Shown here one piece after another: positions 13,269-25,464 of a stretch of DNA of 64,000 nt; within the stretch, counting starts at the first letter, position 1, and each line of letters opens with the position of its first letter. Under the pieces are notes generated by a model. That model did no database searches, had not been told where the DNA came from, and saw only the letters and a list, made by a program, of their open reading frames with translations. Origin of the DNA: Casuarina equisetifolia (Eukaryota > Streptophyta > Magnoliopsida > Fagales > Casuarinaceae); the NCBI GenBank assembly GCA_028551475.1, contig CM052360.1, positions 10,032,501 to 10,096,500 of the forward strand. The letters run 5' to 3'. The position numbers were made by a program, and so were the translations under genes.

Positions 13269-14434
13269 TCAAGAGCAACGGGTTGTGGTCTCGGACCTAT
13301 TGGACTTAGGTAAAAACAACCAGTTTGAGAGGCTGGTATCAACGGCAATCTCTTGCATTGGAGGCTTGGACTGAGTTAGATTTGGGTAAGGCGATGGATC
13401 TACATTGGGCTTCAAACCAGACGGTATAGATGCCGTTCTCTTAAACTCCATATTTTCCTTCCTCTGGTACAAAGGTGGTGCTGCTCTCGCTTTAACTGCT
13501 TTCCATTGGCTGAGATTTTCTATCGGGTTTAGCACTGGATGCACGTATTGGCTCCTGTCTCGAACATTTTGATGCTTAAGTGACTTCAATTCTCTGACAT
13601 TTGATGCACAAGCGGCCACAACATTGATGGTCTCATTCTTAGTTAAGGCAGGCAAAGCAACTCTCTTTGGTGACTCCATATACGAAGACTCCAGCCGCTC
13701 AACTTGGCCGTGATCATGAAGGATATCATTGTCTGAGCAGAATTCATCATCACCTTTCTCATCGTAGTCATCGCAGTAATCGTCAAAGGGATCATCGTCA
13801 TCATCGTCATCATCCAGATCAATTTCTTCGAATGCCATTTCGGTTTCCTCGTCATAATTGTCTCTGCAGTTTTGGTACCTATAATTTGACGGGTACGACA
13901 AGCTCTTTGTCAACTCCGATACACCCCCTTTAGAAATAGCGGGGTTTAGGTCTCCTTTCGCTGTTTCTTTACATTTCTTTTCCTCTTCTTCCTCCTTATC
14001 ACTCTCCAAAAGGTGATAATCACTCGGAATTGGCTCATAAGTCTGCACATCTAAATTAAAGCTTACCTTTTTTCTGATTTTGAAGCCTGGCCGCTCCTTG
14101 GGCTTGTCTCTGAGAAAAAACAAAGTAAAATACATTAGTATCCACAACACAATGACGAAACAGACACAGAGAGCTAACGAAGCGGTGTCTGACCTGATCT
14201 CAGAACTGATAGGATCTTCTCTGATGTCGACATTTACAGGCACAGATGAATCTAAAGGCTGATAATTTCCATGTCCCTGCGACAAAATAGACAATACAGT
14301 TGAACTAAGAAAAGAGAACCCAGTTTGGGAAGTTCAAAGATGGGGTTTACCTGGTCTCCATCCAGAACCTTACTGGAAGGTTTTCGCCGCCTGCGCTTCT
14401 TGGAGAAACCAAAACATGCAAGGAAACAACCCAT
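13269..14434 (-). CDS. Uncharacterised plant-specific MGCF protein with acidic tract, 3 exons
   Basis: Exons, read on the minus strand: 14434-14351, 14276-14194, 14109-13269. They total 1008 nt, 335 aa plus stop, with phases fitting. The protein starts MGCFLACFGFSKKRRRRKPS, a Gly2/Cys3 context typical of N-myristoylation plus palmitoylation followed by a basic patch, so it probably sits on a membrane face. A conserved-looking block (IRKKVSFNLDVQTYEPIP) follows, then a Glu/Lys run, then a strongly acidic tract near the centre with about nine consecutive Asp residues (around 13790-13825), then a basic C-terminal third containing NPIENLSQWKAVKARAAPP. I know no function. The second intron (14193-14110) is only 84 nt, in frame and stop-free, so it can be retained. 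The 3' end is uncertain: the stop at 13269 may be replaced by a further exon. It corresponds by position to AT2G33400 (from memory). Confidence 0.78.
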
Positions 14435-16195
14435 TACAGCTCTCCGCCCAGTACAGAAAGAGTAAGGGATGCTGCTCAGGGGAAGATCTTCATGATTTGA
14501 GAGAGGCAGAGAGACAGTGGGTTCCCTGATATTTAAAACCCATTTGGCTCCAACGGTTTTCGAAAATAGTAACGTTGGACTGTAATGATGATGGATGTGG
14601 TGGGCGCACTTGTTGTCATAAAAGTGAACGGCAGACTCTGCTTTGTTTCAGATCTGCAAAATTGCTGTTCCTACTTTCTTCTTTCGTCTCTGGCTCGCGG
14701 ATGGAAGATTTCAATGTACCACAACGGCATGGAAAGCTTTTTCTTTCCCTTTACTTTTCTTCTTTGTATCAAAAAGCTGGCAATTTTTCAAGACTAACAG
14801 TTCAAGTAGAATTAACTGGGAATTAAGCTATGTCACGGCTAACGTTGACCATGTAGTAAAATTTAAAGAAATGGATGGTGGGATGTGTTTAAAATTTAGA
14901 ATAAAAATTAGCTGAGAAATAGATAGTACCTGGTTTTTGCAGTTTTTCTTAGAAAAAAGTATACAAGAAGAAGATTGTTTCTCCTTAGTCTTATCAAACT
15001 TGTAGTCTTATGAGGAAAGTATTAGTCTTAAACTCAAAGTCAAGTTATTTCTAACCATGTGTAATTAATAAAAAATGATTCAACTTGTAAATCAATCAAC
15101 CTAAATATAATAGAGATATAGAAAAAGCCTGATGCAAAATTTGAGTTTTTTGGTTTAGGTATGACTTGACACCTATATCCATTTTTCTATTCTTCTCCAC
15201 TACTACAACTTGGGGATTATGTAATCCTTTCACTCACAACACCTTTCATTCTTGGAAATGACACACTACAAGCCATGGTCCAAGCACATTACAAACGCAC
15301 CAAATAGTGCTCTAGGCACTATTACAAACCAAACCCCTAGGTTACACAAAATTATGGTTTCATTTAACATGTCTTAAGCACAACAAATTCACCACAATTA
15401 GGACACAAAACACTTCAATTTTACCCAAAAAGAAAATTACAAAAAAACCCTAATATATGTGTGAGATTAGGTTTTTACTTGAAAGTCCAATCTAAAAATC
15501 AAAAAGTATCAAGACTTCTTTGATATAAACAAATGATGGAATAAGCTGCTGTATGTATTTAAAATGTTATTGTTGGCTATTGAAATTGCCCAAAATCACA
15601 TAAATCAGTCCTCCTCCGGCAGCATCACCATAGCACCAAGTTAGGGGAAGCAAATCACAAAAACCAAGATACTGTTGAGCCTTCCCCTTTTGGATTTTGC
15701 CCTTTTTTCTCCGATTTGTTTAGGCCAAACCTCTCCTTTTGGCTTCATTTTAATCACGTTTTCTTTCTCATCACAGCTTGCCAATGTTCCAAGTCAAGCT
15801 TTTGAGTTCGAAATCAGCACCATACCATCGGAGGTCCCCTTACTGAGCATCTTTTAGTGATACCTGTTGAGTGCCAGAGTGTTGAAGGAAGGACAGTGTT
15901 TTGCGAGTTCGAGTTCGTGAGAAGGAACGGGCGTCAACAACAACTAACACTGGGAAGGAACATGTTTCGGAAGACCGACATCCAAACACTAGGACTAAAC
16001 AGGTACGTATGGACAGATCGGAACTAAATAATACACACCCCTCCACGTGCATACCGCGTGACTAAGGGGCCGCCGCACATGCAAAAAAATTCCTCATCTG
16101 AAAGACTTGGGTTATGCCCAAACGAATCCGAACCGTCAATTCCATTACTTTTCCACCCATGATCCCCCTGAGCTTGACCACAAAAAAAATCCTCT
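14435..16195. promoter_or_regulatory. Divergent upstream region shared by the MGCF and hnRNP genes
   Basis: The minus-strand MGCF gene starts at 14434 and the plus-strand hnRNP gene at 16395, head to head. The roughly 2 kb between them has no convincing coding sequence, so it must hold both promoters. I cannot place TATA boxes or start sites with confidence. Confidence 0.55.
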
Positions 16196-16206
16196 CCCCC
16201 CCCCCC

Positions 16207-16244
<38 letters not shown>
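16196..16244 (+). repeat. C22 homopolymer followed by (TC)n microsatellite in 5' leader
   Basis: There are 22 consecutive C at 16196-16217, then an uninterrupted TC dinucleotide run to about 16244, and further pyrimidine-rich sequence to about 16270. It ends about 125-150 bases upstream of the hnRNP start codon and is likely in its 5' UTR or core promoter. The opposite strand is a G22/GA run. Confidence 0.9.
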
Positions 16245-16249
<5 letters not shown>

Positions 16250-16394
16250 CCTCTCTCTCCTGTCTCTCGCACTTTCACCCCCGAGACGGCCACAAACCCT
16301 CCCTTCCAAATCCGGGAACCAAAACCCCTCGAGGAGGACTCCTTAGCTGGTAGGTTTGAACGTTGAGGGAGGAAGCTGAGAGCGGTAGAGAACG

Positions 16395-19300
16395 ATGGAT
16401 TCGGATCAGGGGAAGCTATTTATCGGTGGGATTTCTTGGGAGACCACGGAGGAGAAACTCAAGGAGTACTTCGAGACCTACGGGGAGGTGGTGCAGACTG
16501 TGGTCATGAGGGAAAAGACCACCGGGAGGCCCAGAGGATTCGGCTTCGTTGTCTTTGCGGATCCTTCTATTCTCGATAGGGTTCTTCAGGACTCCCATTC
16601 CATTGATGGCAGAACGGTGAGACAAGGAGCTTTCTCTGATTCTCATGTCGTTTGCGTTTGGGTTTGTGTTAGTTGTTCGGTCGATAGGTTTTCCGTCTTT
16701 TTGATGTTTTGCTTACTGGGGATTGATGGTTTATGTAAATGTGGTCAGGTTGTGACAAGATTCCGGATTTTTTACATTTTTAATTTGCTTATTGAGCTGA
16801 GGTTTAGTTAAATTTGGTTTGCTATTGATGCTTGTTCGTCTTGTTCTCCCTTAAAATTACGAGCTTCCGCTTTTTGTAAATTTTGGGTTTCTGGGTTCTT
16901 GGAATTTTCATGCTTTAGTTGGGAAATTAGATTCTGTTTGATTTATGCTACTCCTGCCTCTTCCTGTTATTCGTTGTGCAACTTTCTTAGTTCCTTGGTT
17001 TTTCCTTATTTTAGCAAGGAAATCATGGTTTAGTTGGTTTCTTACTATTTCCGCTCCTGGTGCTGTTGTTATTGGTTTTTCGTCGTTTCCGAGTTCAACC
17101 ATTTGGCGTTTGTCGTTTTCAGTTTAACTCTCTTAGTTTGTGTTGCTCCTGAGTTTAGTTTTCTTGGGTACTGTTGTTTTGCAGTTTTAATTATTTTTGC
17201 GTGTAATTTTATTTATTAAAAGGTACTAGTTTTTTTTATTTTAGCTTCGCTTGACGGAAATTATAATTTAATTTTTTCGGACACTGTTGCCGCCTCTGTG
17301 GTTGATCTTCGGTTTTGCTGTTCCTAGATTGAACTCGCAAAGGTCTTGGTTTTGGAACCGATTTAGATGGGGCTTTGTTGTTCTGAGTTTAATTTATAGA
17401 GGTCTTATTTATATGGGATTTCATTTCGATGGCATTATGTTGTTTGGCTGTTTAGATTTGTTCAGCAATGTTGTTTTTCAGTTTTATTATTACTGGGTCT
17501 TAACAAATGCCTGTATGTACATATGTTTCATGTTCTGGTCTTGCTGGATTCTGTTATTTTATCATAAATTTTAATGGATTACGTTTAATTTTTGTATGTC
17601 GGAAGTTGAGATTGACCTTTACTTTTGTCATGCACTCTTTTGTGTGTTTCTTCATCTTTGGCTGGGGTTAAAGGTTGACCATTCCTTAACGGTATTGTGC
17701 TAAGCTCATGCTGAACTCCTATAATAAGAGATTTTGGTTAGTTTAGGTCTTCTTCATGCAGGTTTTGAATTTTTTTGTTAGTAATTTTTATGACTTAGGT
17801 AAAGTAGTTATGTTTTGGATGATTGAGGGTTGTACTATGCAGTTTCATTGATGTAAACTCTGTTTCAAGCTTATTTGAACAAGTTCTTGAAACAGCTTGC
17901 TGTTGAGGTTCTTTTCTATATTGTTTAAGAAAATACAATAGCTTCGGAGATTTCCAAAGTGTTACCTTTTGTTGTTTTAAGTTGATAAATTACGTTATTA
18001 TCATTCAAGCTGTCAGATTTAAAGCATTTGTTTTTGATCTGTTTAAAGGAGTGACTTTGTGCCTTTCTGTGCTATCTAGTTATAGACAACCAATGCCATT
18101 GAAATGGAATGTGCGAATTCCTCTAACATCACGCAAATAAATTTCACAAACTTGTGGCTAATAGTTGCTGATTCATTGATATAAGTGCTTTGTTGCCTTG
18201 TGCCCTGCATAATTCGGATCACTTGGATATTTGCTGAATCTTGATTGGTCGATTTGGTAGTTTTGCTTTATGGTATTTTTTGCTTGTTTAGTGAAATATG
18301 GAAAGGTCTAAAAGATACACGTTTAGCTAGCCCAAGTTGGTTGGAATGAGCCAAATCAGGTTCAGATGTCTGGAGAATTTAAATAATTTCCACTCACGTG
18401 GGCTAATGGTACTTTTATTTGCTTGTTTTCTGGAATTATATCTTGAATAAATCTAATGTGACATGGTTTCTTTCTTCCCATTCTAGTTTCTTAAACTTTA
18501 GGGGTATCTGCATGTGGGGTAGGCATCATATGTGCATCAAGTCAATTGCATAGATTGTTTTTGTTTGAGTTGTAGGATAGGTACCTTTACTACCTGAGAA
18601 CAATATTGTGAAGCATTACAACATCCTGATCACATTGGTTGATGCTTGAGAGTGCATTCACATATATTTTGCGGGTTCATAAGTATCTAGTTTAACTATT
18701 AGCTTTTGTCGTCCTTTTTACTTGCAATTTCATCTTTCTTTTTTAAGAACTGGGGAAATTTAAATATCAGACATTTATAACCTACTAAATAAATCTTATA
18801 TGTATGCCTTTTAAGAGCATTCTTTTTATTTTAACTTGGTTGATCTGATTGTGATGTACTTTGTTAAAATGGTTTGGTGGAAATGATGAACCTTGTGGTT
18901 GAATGTGAAGCTTCTGCAATCATCCTCTTTTTCCTGATTTGATGTCAATACTTGGCACTAATATTTCTTTACTCAGCAGCACGCTCTAAATACTTGTTTT
19001 ACATTTCTTCAGGTTGAGGCTAAAAGGGCCTTATCAAGAGAGGAGCAACAAACTTCTGCCAAAACTGGAAATTTTAATAATGCTAGGAACTATGGTGGTG
19101 GGGGATCTTTCAGAACCAAGAAAATATTTGTTGGAGGATTACCAGCAACCTTAAGCGAAGAGGGATTCCGTCAGTATTTTGAGGCTTATGGCCATGTAAC
19201 TGATGTAGTAGTCATGTATGACCAGAATACTGGACGACCTAGGGGGTTCGGGTTTATTACCTTTGACACTGAAGAAGCTGTTGATAAAGTACTGCACAAA

Positions 19301-20188
19301 AATTTTCATGACTTGAATGGTAAGCAAGTGGAAGTAAAGCGGGCTCTACCTAAAGATGCAAATCCTGGTGGTGGTAACCGAACCATGGGCAGTGGCGCAA
19401 GTGCAGTTGGTGGTGGTTATCAGAGCTATGGGGCATCTGGTGGAAACCCAAATACATATGATGGTCGGATGGATTCCAACAGGTACTTGCAGCCACAGAG
19501 CACTGGAGGTGGTTTTGCTCCCTATGGTTCCTCTGGGTACAGTGCACCTGGCTATGGTTATGCTCCTGCCAATAATGGCATTAATTATAGTGGTTATGGT
19601 AGTTATGGTGGTGCCAATGCTGGGTATGGTGGACCTGCCAGTGCAGCATATGGAAACCCAAATGTTCCTAACGCTGGTTATGGTGGTGTCCCACCTGGTG
19701 CTTCTAGAAATTCATGGAGCACTCAAGCTCCCTCTGGATATGGTGCCATGGGTTATGGGAATACTGCTGCTTGGGGTCCTCCAAGTGGTGCTGCTGCCGG
19801 TGGCCCAGGGTCAGCCCCTGCAGGGCAGTCACCTGGTGGAGCTGCTGGTTATGGGAATCAAGGTTATGGCTACAGTGGGTATGGTGGAAGTGATGGTTCT
19901 TATGGAAATCCTGGTGGATATGGTGCTGTTGGCGGTCGTTCTGGGAGTGTGCCAAATAATAGTGCTGGTGGTCCAGGTGGGGTGGAACTACAAGGTACTG
20001 GTGGGGGCTACATGGGAAGTGGCTACGGTGATGCAAATGGAAATTCTGGGTATGGAAATGCAGCGTGGAGGTCTGATCAATCTCAAACTTCTGGAAATTA
20101 TGGCACTCAGGTGAATGGTCCTCATGGTGGGCAGGTTAGCTATGCTAGTGGGTATGGGAGTGCTCAGGCTCGACCTCAACAACAGTAA
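16395..20188 (+). CDS. Two-RRM glycine-rich heterogeneous nuclear ribonucleoprotein (hnRNP A/B, RBGD type)
   Basis: Exons are 16395-16616 and 19013-20188, with a 2.4-kb phase-0 intron (ACG|gtgaga ... ttcag|GTTGAG). The product is 465 aa. RRM1 spans about residues 6-80, with RNP2 KLFIGG at 7-12 and RNP1 RGFGFVVF at 47-54. RRM2 spans about 110-187, with RNP2 KIFVGG at 111-116 and RNP1 RGFGFITF at 151-158. The rest (about 190-465) is a Gly/Tyr/Ser-rich low-complexity tail with many YGGYG-like and SGYG repeats, typical of proteins that form RNA-protein condensates. The family binds single-stranded RNA and acts in splicing, mRNA stability or translation, in nucleus and cytoplasm. The start is clear because RRM1 begins six residues in. 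A 252-aa ORF in a second frame over the tail is a low-complexity artefact. It corresponds by position to AT2G33410 (from memory). Confidence 0.95.
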
Positions 20189-21767
20189 TTATGCTGCTAC
20201 AAGTCCAACTGGATTCTTGATCTTTGTTTCTTTACTGTGAGGGTCAAAATTTTTTCCATGCCAAGCAGCAGGAGTGGCAGAAGTTCGATGCTGATACACA
20301 TTGGGACCGGTTGGATTGCTTGATTCCCAGTAGTTCGCAGCATCTATTTTGCTAGTCTATAATAAGTAGTAATCTTGAGGCATGCTAGATGCTCCTCTTA
20401 TTTAGTATTTGCTTCTGAGTGTAGTCTTAAATTTGGCGTGCTGATAATTTACTACTAGCTCATCTGGAATTTCTTCCCCTTTGTCGTAGTGTTTAAGCTA
20501 TGGTAGCTTATATAACCATATTAATGTTGGTTTGATAACATTTGGGTACCTTTTTTTCAATATTTTATTAGTGTTAAGTTCTGATTTTTGTTATTTCTAG
20601 CCAGGAATAGATGCTGTAGGAAATTAGTCCATGGATACTTATGATGCATGATTTGGTATGACAAGTAGGATCAAAGAGATGTGTAGTGAGGTTTTTTTCT
20701 AATAGCAGTGGAGCTATGACCACTTGGGTTGATCACATCGTAATGGGTAGCGATAATCGTAGTGGTAGTTGACACTTTGACAATGGCATAATCGTTTCCT
20801 CCTGTATTTGCCCTTGTGATGTACAGGAGAGATGCACGAGGTTTAAAATGGAGAGAAAGTGTCCACTCATGGCTGAACACGAGCTTCATTGTGGGGGCAG
20901 GGGGGAGTGTTAAGCGTGGAATGGAATTAGAGGACTTTAATCAGTTGAAGTTACAGATTTGCCTGGACAGTTCTCTCTCCAGCCTGGTCATGCCAATACT
21001 CGGATTTTGCTGATTCCAGGCATTTCAGGTGATAAACTTCATGATCTTCGCTCAGTTGTGGTGGGCTGGTGGATTGTGAGATGAGCAGCTTACGGTATGT
21101 GGACTTAAGTGGTTAGCTGTGTCCCAGTCATAAATACATTGTCACCTATTGCTTAGGGACCTTTTGATTTGGAACTTATCATGGTATGTGGTTCTTAGAT
21201 GTTTAGAACTATTCAAGAATGTTTCCTTGTTTAAAACAGAGTCCATGAAGTTTCAGAATGACGTTGAGGACTAATATGGCTAGTTGCTTCTATTACAGTA
21301 TTAGGGGCTATAGTCATGAAAATTTTCTTTTCAATTTCCGTTATGCCGTTTCCCTTAATAGTAGAAAGAAAGGTGCACTCTTGCCCTGCAGACTAAATAC
21401 CCATTTTTTCATGGTTTTCTGTCGTCGTACGTAGTATGAAGAGGATGTTTTGTCTTGTGATTGTGTTGTCGAGGGACAATTTGGTGACATCAGGAGATTG
21501 TGATTCATTAGTAGGCTTTAACTGTCATCGTTGTTCTGATTCATTAGTAGCCTTTAACTGTCATCGTTGTTGTATACACAACTTCTATGACGATGTAAAT
21601 TGATTGGGTACGTACATGTGAGCATATTCTGGTGGGTTTTTCTTGATAATACAAGACGTTCTCCTTAGGTATAAACCGAGGTTGAAGCTGACGGGAGACA
21701 TTTCGGAGTAACAGAAGTGCAAAATTTAGCAAATTTGGAAGTCGTAGATAAAGTGATTACCCAAAAG
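20189..21767. other. 3' UTR of hnRNP gene and intergenic spacer
   Basis: No gene seen. The first several hundred bases are the likely 3' UTR of the hnRNP gene. A near-perfect 36-bp duplication lies at 21502-21572. The right end runs into the 3' side of the downstream cyclopropane synthase pseudogene. Confidence 0.5.
21502..21572. repeat. 36-bp tandem duplication
   Basis: The unit GATTCATTAGTAGGCTTTAA through TCATCGTTGTT occurs twice in a row, differing at one or two positions (AGGC versus AGCC, and the last bases). Confidence 0.85.
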
Positions 21768-22834
21768 AAGGTAAATCAATGAGCCATAGCATCTGGGTGA
21801 ACGTCTTTGCTCTCCTTCGATGACAGGATCAAATCGCGAAGGAAAACTCTGATACGGATAGCCAAATACGGAAACATTGCCCGGACGTGTGAACACAACC
21901 TACACTGAAGATAGAAGGCAAACATGTTAGGTCGTAAGACACAGTATGAGCTAAGTTAAGTGACTCTTAAATAGATGGGAGAGTAAGCCCATGACTCAGC
22001 AAATAATAGTAATTTGGATGTTCGGAAAAAGGGTACCAATTCTTAGCTGTTATATAGCTATTTTAGCATCCTAACGAAGTTAGTCTAATTGAGATTTCTC
22101 CATCTACCTTTGTAGATGTACTGTTTTGCTATAAAAAGTTGATGCAGTTAAAAATGACCATTGGTGTTCCATTTTCGGGCATCTAGTTTCACCGAGGAAA
22201 ATGGAAGTTGAAGAATGATGTATGGTATTTATGGCCCATGTAAAACGAGCCATAGTGTATACATGTATGGTCAATTGAGGGTGTTTTGTCAAGACATACC
22301 TGATAATTTCCTAGCGTACGTCTTTTAAAACCGGCTGCACAGTAGCCGAAGTAATATTCCCACGTCCGTATGAATTTTTCGTCATATCCTAGAGCCTGGA
22401 TCTCGCTGGAAACGCAAATATTAATGCCCCCACATTAGAATATACATGAAAGAAAGTTGATTAATTTGTGTCTTACATGTATGGCAAGTTTCAACGAGAC
22501 GGGGTTTGTAAATCAGGATACCAGTCACAGCTTCCAGATTTTTCATGCCAGTTTTTTAAGTTGGTGATCTTAGTTCTTGGGAAGTAAGAGAGGAAGAAAG
22601 TGAGATGTCTCTGTTTCCTTTTCTTAACAATGTGATTGTAAATTAATAATCAACGATGACTCCCATGCATTCAAGGACTTGATCTGAGATGGAAGTTGTT
22701 TCAGAGCGTCTCTTGAGGTTAGATCAACTTTTTTGACGAGAAATCAGGGATGGCACAATCATTTTTCTTACCTATGCTTTTCCATTAAAACTTTTCTCCA
22801 GCATTTGAGTGTTTGGTAGTAATGAGTCCCTCTG

Positions 22835-23423
22835 TGTCATGTGCTAGACCGGAACCACGTTCTCTCTCTACTTTGGATGTGGCACTCGAAGTCTCTTCGG
22901 ATATGGGTTGGGCAACCAACAACCACGTGGCTTCACAACAGGCAGACTTGAGCCCTTCTACTGCCACCTGACAGAAAAGTGAATTGTGCAAAGAGCATGC
23001 GGGTGCATGCTCAGTTTTGTGTTCTAATGCAAGCATTAGACTTCTTCCCACTTTGCAGTCGTAATGAAGTACATTGGCCAAATTGTAGGTGGTTTAGCGT
23101 ATCAGTGAATAAGTGATGATGAAGGTTTAGGGATGAATCTAGGCGAAGGTTAGTCTCAGTAGGGCGGCTTGTTGCATGGGAAAGGGACTTTGTTTGTAGC
23201 GTAGGAATTGAGAACCCTATACGGGTACTTAGTTTAAAATGCTGCCCTTGGGCTATTTCCAGGCAAAGAGTGAAAATTACTATAACCTTATTTTCGTGTA
23301 TGAAAAGCTCCCTTCATCTCTAGAGTCTCCTTGTTTTCTTTTAGTTGACACCATAGTGAAAAAGTAACGTTACTCGATCCATTCATAGATCAGTTACTCG
23401 ATCCATTTTGGGAAGCCATAACA
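22835..23423 (+). repeat. 5' LTR of the gypsy element
   Basis: Direct repeat of 25465-26069, ending AAGCCATAACA directly before the primer-binding site. Confidence 0.9.
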
Positions 23424-23439
23424 AACTGGCATCAGAGCT

Positions 23440-24190
23440 AGACTCGGTGATGGCTGATCCAGCGTATGAAAAGCTAGTTGCAAACACAGAGTGGCGGTTC
23501 CAGGAGGTAATGGACATCATGCAGTGGATGATGTTGGATGTCAACCAAAAGATAGACAATCTCAAGGGAGGGTCCAAGGAGAAACAAATGGCTTCCTCCT
23601 CTCATGTGGGAAGGGGGGAATCTCCTAATAGTTCAATGTGTTCAATGGGAGTCAGATGTCCTAAATTTGTCAAACTAGAGTTTCCCCGTGATAATGGTCA
23701 AGAGGACCTTACTAGTTAGATTTGTAAGGCTCACCAATTTTGTGGCTACAACTCTATTTTGGTTGAGGAAAGAGTAGCTCTTGCCTCTTGGAATCTTGAT
23801 GGGGAAGCTTAAATTTGGTTATGTTGTTGAAAGCTAAGAAAAGGTGAGGAGACAATTTCATAGGAGTTACTAACTTCAGAGCTACATGAGATTTGGTTCG
23901 AGTCAATTCTAAGACTTCTTTGGTGATCTTACTAAGCTCCAGCAGTTGGGGAGTGTGGAGGAATACTATACAAAATTTTCTTAACTGTTACTTCATGCTA
24001 GTTGTCTTTCTTCTAAAAAACAAGTTGGGTGCTTTTTTAGTGGCTTGAAAGACCCTATTCATGTCGACGTCTAGGCGTACAAATTGGTAACTCTTTCTTT
24101 TGCCATTAGGCTTGCCAAGTTATATGAGTCTCGACACTATGGGGGACGCTTAGGAGGATCTCAATCTCATAAATCACTAAATGTTCTTCA
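23440..24190 (+). pseudogene. Ty3/gypsy gag remnant
   Basis: The first part is open (to 23719) and starts with a coiled, acidic region (MADPAYEKLVANTEWRFQEV). The retrotransposon gag core follows in broken frames: CPKFVKLEFPRDNGQEDLTS, then a stop, ICKAHQF, VEERVALASWNLDGEA, then sequence fitting QQLGSVEEYYTKF and QVGCFFSGLKDPI. Several stops and frameshifts prevent one continuous product. It is the structural polyprotein of a gypsy element and is not functional. Confidence 0.8.
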
Positions 24191-24479
24191 GGAAAATAGC
24201 AAGTCCTTACATGTTAGAAGACTCTCTCCAATAGTGTTGGTGGAATGATGTACCAAGGGTCTGTGCTTTAACTACGATAAGCAATTTTCTCCGAACACAA
24301 GTGCAAAAAGTTGTTTCTCCTAGAGGGAAACTAGCTGGTGGAGACCAACACACCCTAGGATGAAGCTCATGCCAACATGTCAGACCCAAGCCCTGAGGAA
24401 TCTTTTCAGAGCAAGCTTTAGCTTTGGCTCCTCACATCTCTATCAATGCTATCTAGGGTGTGGTTGCACCTCAGACCAT

Positions 24480-24910
24480 ACGGGTAACAAGTAGGTTCTC
24501 TGATCATATCATTGTATTTCCATTCTCATTAATAGTGGGAGCTCCCACAACTTCTTTAGTGACTCTCTTGCCAGCCAATTGGGGCTTAAAGCCAATGTGG
24601 AAGGCTCTTTCAAAGTGGAAGTAGCAAATGGTGTGGTCTTGAGAAGCATGGGTTGGTGTAAGGGGTTCCAAGTGTGTATGCAAAGAGTCCCTATGAAGAT
24701 AGACTTCTTCTTATTATCATTAAAAGGTGTTGATGTAGTCCTAAGCACTCAGTGGCTCTGCACATTGGGTCCCTTCCTTTGGAATTTCACTCATCTTCAC
24801 ATGGAGTTTACCATTAATGGAAAGAAGATTAAGTTGCAAGGTGAGAAGTTGACTAGAAATGAGTTGGTCTTAGTCGAGAAGTTGTTTCGTTCACTTGGTA
24901 AGCAAAAGTA
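24480..24910 (+). pseudogene. Ty3/gypsy aspartic protease-like remnant
   Basis: This contains SGSSHNFFSDSLASQLGL, in the place of the D[ST]G[ST] active site of retropepsins (the usual Asp position appears as Asn here). An open stretch (24579-24911) with SLKGVDVVLSTQWLCTLGPF and HMEFTINGKKIKLQG follows, typical of the protease to RT linker in plant gypsy elements. The RT does not follow. Confidence 0.75.
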
Positions 24911-25269
24911 AGGGTTGTTGCTTCAAATTATGCTGCTAACTCACGATGATTGAACTAAATAGGTTTATCATACCTAAACATAGGATAATGAATAAATTAG
25001 AAAATTCCATCATCATATAGATATTATCCTTCTTGTAAGCATACATAATCTACATTAACACCTTGTAGTTATGGTAAAATCGGACACTCTAACATGTTTT
25101 GTGTGTTTAGTTTTATTAAATTTAGTTGGTTAGTTTATTCTCCATTAATTTGGTTTGCTAAATAAATTCTAAGAGTTGTTTACCAATAATAATTAGTTGA
25201 CATAGTAATCACCAATCTCTATGGGACAATATCTTTCTTATCATTATATTATTTGTTCGACATGTTCAC

Positions 25270-25464
25270 TTGCATTTAAAATTTCACCGAACAACTTCCT
25301 CCTTCCGCCTACATCCATTTAGTCTTCCATGTCTCCCATTTAAAGAAGTTTGTCCTTCCCACCACTGTGGTTAGTGGAAGAACCATACAAGAAATTGGTG
25401 ACCATGTAATTACAATTTCCATATGAAGACCTTAGAGGCAAGGTCTTCAATAATAAGAAGGGTC
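25270..25464 (+). pseudogene. Ty3/gypsy integrase C-terminal remnant
   Basis: Translation gives EQLPPSAYIHLVFHVSHLKK, the usual C-terminal block of plant gypsy integrases, followed by degraded sequence and the purine tract before the 3' LTR. Its position directly after the protease region shows that a large internal part was deleted. Confidence 0.75.

Noticed and set aside
13643-13933. Met/Thr- and His-rich ORFs opposite or out of frame with the acidic tract
   Set aside because: Shadows of the GAT/GAC repeat that encodes the Asp run in the MGCF protein.
16107-16353. Pro/Ser/Leu-rich 79-aa ORFs and the minus-strand Arg/Glu/Gly ORF at the C/CT tract
   Set aside because: These are translations of the C22 and (TC)n simple repeat.
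19356-20114. 252-aa plus-strand ORF overlapping the hnRNP tail
   Set aside because: It is the second frame of the glycine-rich repeat; the low-complexity codons avoid stops in several frames. The RRM frame is clearly the real one.
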